DNA of 64,000 bases, taken from Struthio camelus (taxonomy: Eukaryota > Chordata > Aves > Struthioniformes > Struthionidae). The translations under genes were made by a program, and so were the position numbers. Below, piece by piece: positions 13,901 through 25,844 of the stretch. The notes beneath the pieces were generated by a model. It made no database searches. It was not told where the DNA came from and worked only from the letters and a program-made list of their open reading frames with translations. The stretch spans positions 4,170,001 to 4,234,000 of the forward strand of contig NC_090952.1 in NCBI RefSeq assembly GCF_040807025.1, written 5' to 3'. The first letter of the stretch is position 1. Each line of letters opens with the position of its first letter.

Positions 13901-16900
13901 AGCCTTGGGGACAGCTGAGACTGATGTCACCCTTTCCCTCATTGCCCCCAGTTTGCCTTCCAAACAATCTCCTGCAGAATCTTGCTATTCAGAGGCTGCA
14001 GAAAGTGAAAAGCATGATACAGGCAAACTATGTGAGTCCTTGCGCACTTAGTGATACCACCACCTTCATTTATCGATATTTCTTTTTCACGTGCCTGCTG
14101 CTGCCGCAGGACGTGTGGGCTGATGTTCCGATGCCATAGCAATGCTTTGGCCTTGCAAGCAGATTCAGGCTGGTCTCTGGCTGCAGACCCTGCAGCATCA
14201 GGGATACCTGGTCCAGCACTGAGGCAGGTCAGGGGGGCTTTTGCTAGGAGCGAACATGAAGCAGGGTGGCTGCTCCAGGGGCAGGACCCTCTCTTTCTGT
14301 CTAATAGTATGAGGGGCAGGATGACTCCAGGCTGAGGCATGCAGAGAAAGGGGAACTGCAAAGGGGCTCACTGTGCAGGGGCCATGGGTGGTTGGGTGAT
14401 GCCTTGCTGCTGACTGTGCACCCTGCATGACCTCAAATCTGGGCTGGGAGATGGGGTGCATGTTCTGCCCCAGACCCCACAGCTGGGCTAGGCAACAGGG
14501 TGCATTTCCCACCAAGGACCTCAGAGTTAGGTTGAGGGATGGGGTGCATGTCCTGCACCAGACCCCACAGTTGGGCTGTTCGATAGGGTGTGTGTGCCTC
14601 CAAGGACCCCACAGCTGGGGAGTGGGGTGGGATCCTGCCTAGGAGATAATGTGTTACCCTCTCCTCACCTCAGAGCTTCAAAGTGGTACTTCCTAGATTT
14701 TAGGCCAATGTCTGCTGCAAACTGCTCTGCCCAAAGCCCTGTGCATCATTTTATGTCAGTTTTTTTGTGGTTTCTCAGCCTCTTCCAGCAAACAGAGTAT
14801 ACTCAGAGCATCCTTGGCAGTTCTCAGAGTTATTATGGAACTAGTTTCCTCTTTCACTCAGCACCCAAAACATACACTATCAATCAAGCCTGATATCTCT
14901 GTGTTAAACCCTGTTAAATGTCACCTAGGCCGGGCATGGCAGGCCCACCTTACTGTCTCTTTTAGGGAAAACAAGCTAATTATTTTTGAACACAAACTAT
15001 GCAGGATTAAAAGAGAGAAATACTCCTGCACTGAGAATTAGGGGAGAGAAATACTGGTACCAATGCAAAAGGATTAATTGAAAATGTATTGTTCAGTGAC
15101 CATGATGCTAGCTTATATGTAACATGAGATGAAACTGCAGTTGGTTATTTTATGTGTGCTGGGGACTTGGCCCAGGAATGGGTTAAAGGCATGAGCTAAG
15201 ATGCTTCTTCAGTTTAGAGCAGAAGGCTCAGCGTGGTCATTCAGCTACAAGCTCCTGCAGTGTGCTGAGCCTTGTCGCTGGGCTATGCACGACATCAGCC
15301 AACCTTGGTGACATGGGTTGGGACTGGCTTACACTGACGCACTGAGTTTCTCAGTCAGAGGAATCCAGAATCTGGGTTTAAATGGGCTCAGCTGATGATT
15401 GGTAACTTGTTGAGTCACATCAATATAGCCACTTGCTGTCCCCACCCTAAATTCTCCTTCCAAGTAGTGCTCACTGGCCTTGAACTCCATTAGCCACCCC
15501 GAGCTCTGCCTCACAGCAGCAGCTGCTGATCTCAGGAGGGCTGATTCCTGCCCTTCTTGCCCTGCTTCTCCCCAGGTTTCCTGTACAGTGGAGTGGTTTT
15601 AGCACTGCAGAATGATTTGGACTCGAGTGGTTTCTAGTCCATCCCTGCTCTCTCTTCCACATGTCTCTATAACAAGATTATGACTTTCTTGAAACCCTTT
15701 ATAACTGCACATGTGATTCTTTCACATGTGGTTTTCTGAGCTGTCTTCCTACCTGTCCTCCAACTTTTGCTTCTGTGTACTACCTGGCTCAGCTGGTCTG
15801 TACTGCTTTCCAGCTGTCTGGCAGAAAAGCTGGATGTAGCCCTTGCTACAAGCCCCCTTTCTCTCCCGCAACCATGCCCTGCTTGTGTTTGTCCGGTAAG
15901 TGCCTCTGTCCAGGACACCATCCCTTGCCATCAGCTGCTGAGAACTTAGACACTGCCGTCACTGTGGTCCTGAGTATCTCCTTCCTGCCAACCTTCCCTG
16001 TGTTGTCCCCTGCCAGGCTACCTGCGCAAGGTGCTGAAGAACCACACGATCCACACCTGTGATGGGGAGCAACTGATCATCATGTGCCCTCACAAGACCA
16101 CTGTCAGCATCCTTGGCGCATTCTATGGGCGTCGCGTGCCCAGCCCGCATCTCTGCCCTAACCCTGGTAATGTTTCTGAGGAGAGCACTGAATGCATGTC
16201 TGCCACAGCCCACCAGGTAAGGACAACACTTCTGGGATGTGCAGCCTTATGGGATGGTGCTGCACATCTCCACAGGTCATGGGACTCCCAGTTTGGGCCA
16301 CGTGGCTGCAAACACCACAGCCTCCCCTCTCTCCTAGGGGCATTAGCCCCATTGGTGTCAGAACCAAACCCTGAGATTCCCGGCAATGTCCTTTTGCCAG
16401 AAAGCTTCTGGGATACAAGGATGGACAAGACCTTCTGTGGTGGGTTCCTGTGAGATAACTCTGGGAGAGACACTGCTGCATCCTGAGCTGAATTTTGGAG
16501 AAATTCTACAGGACAAAGTGGGCTCTGAGAAACACATGGTGGCTGGAATTCAACCTAGAGCAAGAAGTGGTGCAGGGGTTGGGGTCCGAGGCTTAGGAGG
16601 TGTGACTGGGCTTAGAGCATTGCTCAGCTGGGACATTGTGCCTCGGTCCTGTTTGCGCATCCACTATGGTTAGCACAGACCCTGGGGATCGAATCTGACC
16701 TTGGTGCAATGCTGATGTGGTGGAGCAGGGTGCTGTGTCTCATTCACTCCACAAGTGCTTTGAAATGAGCTTTGGCTGTCTGGGAGCTAGGAACCAGGGA
16801 AAATTTAATAGGGTGCCTGGGTAGGAGGGTGGGGGCTGACAATGCTTCTGTGACCTGTGATCTGCAGAGGAGATGGTGGCCCTCAGCACCTCCGTGTGGA

Positions 16901-19900
16901 TGGTGACATCGTTCTGAGCAGTGGAGTGCTCCCTGCCTCCAGCACAGAGAACTCCAGATGCACAGAGGACTCGGGGGATACTGCTCTCTGCATCAGGCTC
17001 TCAACTCCTGAGCAAGAAAGGCCATGTTTCAGCCATGGGAAAAGTCTCCTCAGTCCCTGTCAGGTGTCCCTGCCTCATGGCAGGCTGCTCATCACTTCCA
17101 TCCTCTCAAGCCGGCTTGAGTACTAGTGACTGTCATCTCAGGGCTATGGACCCACAAGGATTGCAGGAGGCTGGCAGTTTTTGGCCAGGTTCCTTTCAGC
17201 TTGGCTGAATGGGGACAGCTGGGCTCTATGCTTGAAGCAAGTGCTGTGAACGGTGCTGGACATGCAGAGAACTGCAGAGTGGCAGACTTTCCCAGGAAGG
17301 GGAAAGTCAACCTGACAGGGAGGGCATCCCCCTTGCCCTCCCAGCCACATAGTCCTGCACTAGCCCTTCCACTCATCACATCCTGCCCTGAATTCCTTCA
17401 TGCCACTAATCTGGCAGGAAGCAACTTGCTTACTTTTGCTGAGTCCATCTCCCAAGAAGTAAATTAGTTGGGCTGGCCCACAGGAGGTGTTTGTGTTTTT
17501 GTAGTTTTTCATGATCAGGGACAGTGTTCAGGGATTAATTACATAAGGACTGAGTGAAAAGGACAAGAGGGACTTCCATCAGCATCCAGAGAGAAGTACT
17601 CAGATACGTGGCCATCCTCCCATGGCAAGGGTGGCAGTGCCCAGCAACTGCTGCCAGCTCCAGACACTTGCTGGCTCATTGAAGGCCTGCTGGGCTAAAC
17701 CACCAGGAAGGGCAAAGACCAGCTTGAGCCAAGCTAGTCTTTTCGGAGGCATGAGGGGTGGAGAAGAAGCCAGACATGTATGGTCGCAGATATCAAATGG
17801 CTTTTGGCTCATTCTGAGGGAACCAAGGAGTGGGTCCAGGCACAGACCTGCCCTCAAAAACAAGGAGGAATCAAGCCCAACTGCAACACACAGCATCGCA
17901 CCTTTAAGCCTGCCCGTTTTTCCCTGCTGGCTCCAGGGCTCTAATGAACTCATGGCAGCTGGGAGACTGGGTGGGAGCCAGGGAGAGATGCCAGGCCTGG
18001 ACAGGCGGGTTCCTTGGAGACAGGGTATGGGGTTCAGGGCTGAGTTTCCTGTGCTATTTTTCTATTCCTGTTCCAGCTAGGGCTTGGGTTTACCAAGTAA
18101 AAAGAGATGTGCATGGCTCACTGGTGAGAAGAGAGCTTGAAGTCGGAGAGGAGGAACAAGAGCTCAGAGAGCTAATTCCTTGTTTTGTTAGCTCACAAGG
18201 TCTTTCTGCCTGGTCCTGCTCCAGCCACAGATCTCCTCACGGCTTCTCACATGTCTCCAGGAACTCTGCAAGGACAGAGCCAGAACTTCTGTGTTAGCCT
18301 GGCATAAACCTGGCCCTAGAGGTCCCATAAACCACAGTGCAAACTCTTTGGTTCAGGGTACTCAGAGCTTGTGCGTAAAGTGGGTTGATAGGCTGGAGGA
18401 CATGGTCAGGCATATACATCTGGAGGCTGAAAGGACAGGTTTGTGAACGGCTGCAGTCAGGATCTGTGTGGACTGTATAGTATAGGAATCCTCTCCATCC
18501 ATGATGTTTCCCAGTGGAAACACAGCAAGGTCCCATGTGAGTGCTCCTCATCCACTTCAATGCAAAGTCAAATTGCTCTAGCCACTATGTTGGTGGCAAT
18601 TGCTGCCTTGTGGCTGAGGTGAGTGCTGGTGCTGAGAGTGGTTCTCTCCCACTCCCGCCCAGTGCAAAGCTACACAGCCCGTCACTCCATCAGTGACTGA
18701 AAGGAAGAAGCTGGACTTGACACTGGAAGAGAGCAGAGAAGAATTGCTCCTTCTTTGTCTGAGAAGCAAGAACTAGCAGGTGAGATGAGATACTCTTGCT
18801 ATGGAGAGCTGCACTTACCTCTTCCGTTCTACCCTCTTCCACCCCACTGTGGTTCAAGCTCAATGGCTCAGCTTTTCCGGGACATGGAGTGGAAGAGGAC
18901 CACTCACCAAGATGGCCAGTGATCTCATCAGAGCAGCAGCATCCAGGCTGGGTTTGCTACTGTTGCATCTCAGCTGCAACTGGTCCCCGTGCACCCTCCT
19001 CTCTTTCCTTCCAGTGCAAAGTGCAACTGGCAAGTTTGTTCCCTGCCTGAGAGAAGGGGCTGTGCTCTGTCTTTGGACAGATATTCAGAATCGGAAGGCT
19101 CATCCCATTACTGTAAAACAAAGCATGTTCCTTCATCTGCAATGATTATGAGGGCTGGGAGCCTGGTTGCTCCCAGCTTTGTATTCTGGCTCCCAAATGG
19201 GTTGGCCCAATGGAGAGAGGGTCATTACAGCAAGGCTAAACGTCCTGTCCCTCACAGCAGCATGACAGACACAAGGAACAGCAGGGAAATCACACACTGG
19301 GTGAAACATGGGGCACAAACCAATCTCCCTTCATGCCATGGGGTGAATACAAACATACAGCCATGGGGAAGGATGCCCAGAGGCAGATCTTTTACAGAAG
19401 AAGGAAGTCTGGAGAGCAGAGATTAAAGGTGTTTTTGAGGCTCAGCTTAGCTCTGTTCAGAGAAGACCTGGGGGACTGAAGTTGATTGCATTTCCTCCTC
19501 AGATTTCACTTCTGCCAGCAGTGTCTGGCCGTCGTTAAAGACCAAGGAGAGATTCACCCGCTCACCCCAGCCTAAAGCTATACACCAAATGTGGCAGAGA
19601 GGAAGGAGATGGGACCGAAAAAGCAGAGAGAAAAAGCCACAGGGTTTTGGGACTATCTATCTCAGGTGTTGGGACCCTTGAGGCCCAAGACAGAGGGTGA
19701 TTTGTCAAAGGAGCATGGGTAGGGAATGCCTCTAGGCCTCACCCTTCCCCTTGCTGTGAGAAGGCTGATGCTGAGCCTGTAGGTTCACTGCTGCTGGGGC
19801 TGACAGCATGCCTAGGATCTGGGGAGATGCTTGGTGTTGGCAGCAGAAGCCGTGGGCCCAAAGGCAGCCCAAGCCTGTAAGCTTTCCCAGGAAGGCATAT

Positions 19901-22900
19901 TTGAACTGGTACCAAGTGAGAGTCCACTCACTGTGCATCTCAGCCTGTGGCAGCATGGCCAGCATGGCTGGATGTCATGCTGTTTTAGCTGCCTTGCTTT
20001 CGGGCATTGCCTTCTGGCCCCAGTACGCGGGGCAGCTGTGAGCCAGCCAGGCAGAGCTGGGCTGCCAGCAGCTAGGCACCTCATGGCACCGCAGGCCACC
20101 TTAGCCTGCCAGACCAGCTGGGTCTGCCTTCAGACAGAGGCAGGGTGCAGGTTGCAGTGTGAAACCTCTTCCCCATCTTGTGGCCTGGTACAGGCATTGC
20201 ATGGGGCCGTGCTAGTGTGCATGTCTTCACGGGTGTTGCACAGAGCCGTGCTAGTGTGAATGTCTGCACAAGCACTGCACGGAGCTGTACTAGCGTGCGT
20301 GTCTGCGTGTGTGTTGCACGGAGCAGTACTAGTGTGATCGCACAGGCATTGCAAGGTGCTGTGCTAGTGCATGGCTCAGAACCGTGCTAGCATACATATC
20401 TTTACGGGCATAGGGGAGGAATTAATCTAGGCACCCACTCGGTTAAAGCTGCTACATGAACCAGGGGTACCCATGGAGTGAGCAGACAAAGGGGTGTGAG
20501 CAGTCATAGGGCACCTTTGTGGGGGTGAGAGGCCATTTCTCCAAGCCCAGTGATGCCACCAAGGGACAGTAGGTGAGAACAGCTTCAGGACTCCTCACGC
20601 ATCTTCATAGCTATCTCATTTGCTTCTCCAGAAACTGCTCGACGAGTGCCAGGACCAACGATGGTGCCAGTTCTCAGTTCACAGCCAAGTCTTTGGGCCA
20701 GACCCGTGTCCTGGGACACACAAGTACCTTGTTGCTTCTTACAAGTGCCGGCCAGGTGAGGCGGAGTGGGGTTTGAGCACTGGCGTAGCTCTTTCCCAGA
20801 GACTGAGGTACCAGTGAGGCAAAGCTGAGGCCAGCTGATCCCTCTGGCCTCAGCTCCTCTGTTGAGCAGAAATGAGGGGAAAGCTAAGCTGCTGCTGTAT
20901 CTGGCAGTCCTGGTCCAGCCGTGGTCTAAGCTCTGTGCTAGGTGCTGTACAGTCCTGGAGGAAAGTAATGAAGAGCAGGAACAATGCAGCTTTGGGGCCT
21001 TTTGGCTGTGGGACAAACTCAAAGCAGGCAGGGCAGTGCAGCAGGGCATGTTCTGTGCAGCAGTGCCGCTACCTCCTGGAAGAGAAGATGGTAATAGAAG
21101 TTTTATACAGCATAGGCTTGTGATTGCGAGCAATTGCGCTGCCGCAGTCCTGCTTATCTGCTCTGCTGCAGGAACTGCCCACCTGGGCCCAGCATGCCCT
21201 TGGGGCTGGCACAGGCCCTCTTCGCAGCACCTTGTGTGCACCGACTCTCACCCAGCAGGCTGGTGGGGTCAGAGACTGCTCTGCCAGGGGCTCAGCTGGG
21301 GAGTGGGGGATCATAGCCACTCAGCCATACCCTTACAGCTTGATTTCTACCCATGACAGATCTCAAAAACTCAGCTGGGCTGCAGGGCTGAACTAGGGGA
21401 GGGCAGGGGGCTCAGGATGATTTAAGCCACACTGGGACACTGTGATGTTGTGATTTAAGCCACACTGGGACTCTCTGGTGTTGTTTCCCAGCTAACCATC
21501 GCATCAAGACTGTGTGTGAGAATGACAAACTAAGGCTGCAGTGCCGGCCAAAATCCATCCTGGCCATTTACTCTGCAAGTTATGGACGATTCCTGCGGGG
21601 CAAGCCAGAGTGTGATGCTCTGAACACTGAGCAACCTCATATAGGTACGTTTGGATGACGTGAGCCAGAAGCGTGGCCAGAACCTGTGCACAGAGAGGGT
21701 CATAAGTATATAGTCACACTGTGCAGGGAAATAGCCCTGTTACACAGGCACTGGGATGCAGCTCTGTGAATACAGCAGCTCTAGCTATGCCATCTGCTAA
21801 GACCAAGCCCCCAAGAGCACGCTTGATGACTTGTCACATGCGAACATGTGTGGCCTACAGCATGCTCAGAGCTCAAGAGCGTGAGAGTCGCCGCATGCCT
21901 GAACTCACGCGCAGCCTTCATGCTTTACTTCGCTGGCAGCATTTGGGGCAGGCATGGGGCAGAGCATCTCCCATATGGCAGAAATTTGGGTAGCAGGATA
22001 TGCTGGTGGGACCTGCACCCTTCGCCCCCACCTGGCCTGTGCCTGGCAGGCAGGGGGAGGCAGGGACTGCCCACTGGGTCCAGGCCCCATCCATAGGGAC
22101 CATGGCATTGCTCCAGCTCCACCAAGCCGTGCTGCCTGCTGCCAGTGGGGGCAGAGCTGACTCCCACCCGCCCTGTGTGTTCCCAGAGTGTTTGGCTCCC
22201 GACGCCTTGAGGAGGGTTTCCAGGAAGTGCCACCGGAAAGAGAACTGCACTGTGACTGCTGACAGGGCCACCTTTGGGGACCCGTGCTTCCCTGGCATGA
22301 AGAAACAGCTGCGGGTCTCCTACACATGTGGTGAGATCCACGCGAGGGGCTCAAGAGCTGTCTACGGGGCTGGGAAGGTGGGGGACCCACTTACTGACCC
22401 TGCTCTGTGGGCAGTGCTGTGCCCCCGCACTGTACAGGCAAAGGTGCAAGGCTCCTCAGGGACACACAGGCAGGGGGAAGTTGAGGTGGGCTATTTGGGG
22501 GTTGCTTGGGGTGGTGTCCTTTGGGGTGGCCCTGCCTGTCCCCTGCCTGCCACGGCTACCCTGCTCTCCCCAGGGCCAGCCTCTCGAAGCGATGTGCGCT
22601 CTCATTGCAGTGCCCAGGCAGCTGCTGGAGGAGGTGGGCCCTGACACCTCGGACCCCTTCCTGCTCTCGGACTACACACACGGTAACAACCAGGAGCTTC
22701 TGCACATCTGGGTCACACGGCAAGTGGTGTGGCATCGCACCCTTGCCCAGATGAACTACACTCAGCAACTCCATGGCTTGTCCACGTCTGTGGGATCTGG
22801 GGCGCTGCTCCAAGCTTGGGGCCCCTCTCTGCCAGCATGGGTGCAGCGCTGTTCCCATGGCGGCTCATTCAGTCTTTGTATCTTTCACCCTGCTCCATGG

Positions 22901-24789
22901 GTGCTCTTAGCCCTGCACTGCTCCCATGCCCTTGCCAGCAGGGACTCATTTAGGCAATGATTGTCCCCTGGGCTTGACATCCTCTCCCTCAAGGGAGTCT
23001 GGAAAACCTACCTGACTCTTACCCAGGGGAAACCGCCTCGTATGCACTAAAACCCTTGGGTGAGGGAGCATCTACACACACTGCAGGGCAGCACAGACAC
23101 ATTGGGCTAGCGTGAGATGAGCCAATGCCAGTCCAGCATTACAAAAACCTGCCCACAAGCCGTGCCTGAAACCACTCACAGTTCCTCGTCTGAGCAAAAG
23201 GAGCTCTGGAGGAGCTGGAGAGATGGGGTCTGCTTGGGGAGGAGAGGGGAGGGAAAGGGATGGAGTGTCCCGCAGAGGAGCATTGCAACAGGCAAAGGAG
23301 AGCGTATGTGGGAAGGAAGGAGGACCCAGGAAGGAGGCAGGCAGAGGCAGGCAGCTCGGCAGTGGGGAAGGGTCATTGGGGAGCGCCTTGTGTCTCAGTC
23401 CTTAAGACCATGTCCCCTTGTTTGCTGCAGGTGGCTGGTACAAAGGGCCCAGGTTCTCCAGGCTCCGGAAAGACCTGATGATTTTTACTAGCTCTCTGGA
23501 AGCTTTTGCCCACCTTTGGGGTACGTGCCCCTTGCTCTCACACACTATCCTGAGGAGTGGGATGGACATGGAGAGGGGAGAACCAGGGGCTTGGGAGGGT
23601 GTCTCAGGTCCTGTGTCAACCCTTGTTCAGCCCGAGGGTCACCACTGTGGGCTTGCAAGATCAGATCCCAAACCCAAGCAGCCAAACCCCCTCCAGAAGG
23701 ACTGTGTCAGCTGTCTTATCCTGGCTGGTCCCGGGTCAGCAGGCATATGAGGGAGCGGAGCACTGAATGCCCATGCTGTTTTGACATGGCCACATCAGGG
23801 AGGGAGTGAGAGATGGAGCAATGTGATAGAGGCTCAAAGATTGAATGACCCGTGAGATTGCACAGTATCTGTGGTCTTAGTGCTGCTGCAGTCCTGCCCC
23901 TCATGCAAGAGACCAAGAAAGATCCTTCTTTTTCCTATGAGTTGAGTTACCTGCTGGGTTTCATTCCTTCATGACCCTTCTGAATCAGTTTCCATGCAAA
24001 AGAAGGGCAGTGCCTCTCTGAGGGCAAGGTAGCCCCTCAACATGGGAAATTATCTGTATAAATTCCTGGAGTTATGACTCCATCTGTTGCACTACCTGCC
24101 CTGCATCTCACTGGGAGATGGCCTCTTTCCACTGCACCATAAACAGTGGTCCTTGTGCCTCTTCTCCCACAGGGACCAGAGGTCTCCCGCAGGGGCTCTT
24201 GGTGATATTTCCACAGTCACTGGAGCAGCAGGTCCATCTTGGCCCCAGCCCTGCAGCCTGGTGTGTTGAGGGCATCTCTGCTGTCTTCCTCCCTGTCCCT
24301 TCCTCTTGCACATCTGGCAGAGGGAGTTTCTGGAGGCCCTGGTGTGCTGCAGGCTCCAGGGTAGCTTATACCCTCATGCCTGTGTTTGCCTTTCTCCCCC
24401 CAGGCATCCCAGAGAAAGTTGGCCTCTACTTTCTTTGTGGGGTCTCAGGAGGCCTCATGCTTCTGCTCTGCATCATCAGCCCTAAAATGGCCTTCATCCA
24501 GGACATGAAGGAGGCTTTCAAAGACCCAGAGCTGGGGAGAAGCTCAGAGCTGAGTAGAACCAAGCTGCAGGATGAACAGGATGAAGATATTCCTGATGAC
24601 AGTTCCTCAGACTCCTCCTTCCGCCGCCTCACCCGCACCTACCGGGCAACCGACAACATCTTCAGCCCTGAACTGACAGCAGCAATGGAGGGGGTGGCAG
24701 AGCACCAGGGCCACGATGGGGAAGAGATCTGGATGCCCAAGGAATCCAGCCCTTATGCCATCCACAAGATCAAATCAGCTACCAAATGA
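10826..24789 (+). CDS. EVA1C-like: EVA1C-like transmembrane protein with two SUEL lectin domains (8 exons, 424 aa)
   Basis: Coding exons: 10826-10931, 16017-16216, 20632-20755, 21492-21644, 22187-22330, 22611-22682, 23431-23520 and 24404-24789. All introns are GT-AG, phases match, and the total is 1275 nt. The product has a hydrophobic signal peptide (about residues 1-30), two galactose/rhamnose-binding (SUEL) domains (about 37-143 and 147-242), a membrane span (about 302-322) and an acidic FAM176-type tail containing EEIWM. SUEL hallmarks are visible: FYGRR and SYGRF, two DPC motifs, and paired cysteines ending in YKC and YTC. EVA-1 family proteins are single-pass surface proteins; worm EVA-1 is a SLIT co-receptor and human EVA1C binds heparin. 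The family call is firm. Whether this is the EVA1C orthologue or a paralogue is open, because human EVA1C lies on chromosome 21, not beside CCNB3. Confidence 0.9.
14441..14616. repeat. 44-bp minisatellite, four copies
   Basis: Four diverged units of about 43-45 bp (176 bp in total) in intron 1 of the EVA1C-like gene. Each carries a GGGTGCAT-like core followed by an ACCCCACAG-like segment. Confidence 0.8.
16017..20755 (+). other. EVA1C-like: EVA1C-like exons 2-3: first SUEL lectin domain
   Basis: Exons 16017-16216 and 20632-20755 encode the first SUEL domain. Visible landmarks are the TCDGEQL start, FYGRR, two cysteine pairs, the DECQDQRWC segment, DPCPG and the closing SYKC. One N-glycosylation sequon lies at NHT and another at NVS. 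The intron between the exons (about 4.4 kb) holds the 39-bp repeat at 20197-20411. Confidence 0.88.
20197..20411. repeat. 39-bp minisatellite, about five copies
   Basis: Three 39-bp units, one 35-bp unit and a degenerate fifth, each with a TTGCAC...GTGCTAGTGTG core, lie in the intron before exon 3 of the EVA1C-like gene. The full unit is a multiple of three, which explains the open frames on both strands; these are not genes. Confidence 0.8.
21418..21483. repeat. 33-bp tandem duplication beside a splice acceptor
   Basis: Copy 1 is 21418-21450 and copy 2 is 21451-21483. The second copy ends 8 bp before the first base of EVA1C-like exon 4, so the branch-point region has been duplicated. Confidence 0.8.
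21492..22330 (+). other. EVA1C-like: EVA1C-like exons 4-5: second SUEL lectin domain
   Basis: Exons 21492-21644 and 22187-22330 encode the second SUEL domain, from the VCENDKL start through SYGRF, the KCHRKENC segment and DPCFPG to SYTC. Introns 3 to 7 of the gene are all phase 1, so this domain is a symmetric 1-1 module. Confidence 0.88.
22611..24789 (+). other. EVA1C-like: EVA1C-like exons 6-8: stalk, membrane span and cytoplasmic tail
   Basis: Exon 6 (22611-22682) and exon 7 (23431-23520) encode a short juxtamembrane stalk with little recognisable motif beyond the SSLEAFAHLW segment. Exon 8 (24404-24789) encodes the membrane span, then a tail with an acidic/serine cluster (DEQDEDIPDDSSSDSS) and the family-typical EEIWM near the C terminus. 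The stop is at 24787-24789. Confidence 0.85.
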
Positions 24790-25844
24790 GAACTGAAAGA
24801 ACAGGGCTGTAGAGCAATGAGGCCAGGGGGAGGGGGGAGTGGGGGCAAAGCGGGATGAGATATCCGGATGCCCTGCAAGGAAAGACTCCTCAGCTCTTCA
24901 CTGAGAGACATGATGGTTTGAGCTCCTCAGAGCTGGATGGAGCCAGGATCAGCCATCCTGGTCCAGCACTAGGGAGAAATCCCAAACCATGGCAGAGGGC
25001 ACTGCAGCCCTGGTGCAGCCCTACAGCTGGGAGGGATTTCCTGGGAAGGCTGTTCCAGGATCAGCCCACTGCTCCAAGCGGCATGGAAACCTCTGAGCTG
25101 ATCACTCTGTGGGAAAATGTGATCCCAGGGTGTAATAAGGGGCTAAGGGATTGTTTGTGGCGCCATTGGCTCCTTTGCTGTGAACACATCGCTAATCTTA
25201 ATTTAACCTTCCAATTCTTGCCATGTTCACTGCTTGCTCAGGCTTGCTGGCCCTCAGCACTTAACCCCTCTCAGTCCAGCAAAGTCTGGGAAGCCCTGGT
25301 GCTTTTCAGGCTCTATTTCCTCCTGTTTCTTTTCATGTGCTGGTTCCCTCCCACAATGCTGTGAATGTCCCCAAAGGCTTGGAGAGTATGCCAGTGGTTG
25401 GAGAAGACAGCTTTTGACATAGATAAGGAAATTGCAAAAGTGTGGGGAGGATGAACATTGAACTTGGAAAGACTGTCTTGCTGGGAGTGTGAAAGGGGCC
25501 ACAAGCATCAACCAGCACATCCACACACCAGCAGTGGGTGCTGGCAGGTGCCTTGTACAAGCATAGTTGCTGGTGTTTCTCTTGGCCCTAGTCTCCCTGA
25601 TGAGTGCTGCACCCTTGGGAGCTGTGGTAGCAGAAATGGCTGCTGTGAGGTGAGGGAGGAAAAGTCCTGTTAGCATGCTGTCTCTCAGGAGGGATTTGCT
25701 CAAATCTTCTTGTGAGCATCAGGAAATTCTTTCACTTCACGTCTTTCTGTGATTTCCTTCTTGCTTCTTTCATTCTGTGCTGGCTGCAGAGCTTCGGTTT
25801 CCAGGTAACAGGCTAACTTGCTGGGGCCTTTTCCAGCAAATAAA
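24790..25844 (+). other. EVA1C-like: Probable 3' UTR of the EVA1C-like gene
   Basis: The first canonical AATAAA downstream of the stop is at 25839-25844, giving a 3' UTR of about 1.05 kb. No closer hexamer was seen. The end is inferred from the signal only. Confidence 0.5.

Noticed and set aside
20585-21241. 218-codon minus-strand frame over EVA1C-like exon 3
   Set aside because: Antisense shadow of the real exon with no domain.
22328-22960. Open frame extending past EVA1C-like exon 5
   Set aside because: It is mostly read-through of intron sequence; SUEL homology stops at the 22330 donor and exon 6 is used in another frame.
23810-23875. Antisense MIR-like fragment; similar traces near 32360 and 50015
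   Set aside because: The similarity is short and by eye only; too weak to list as mobile elements.
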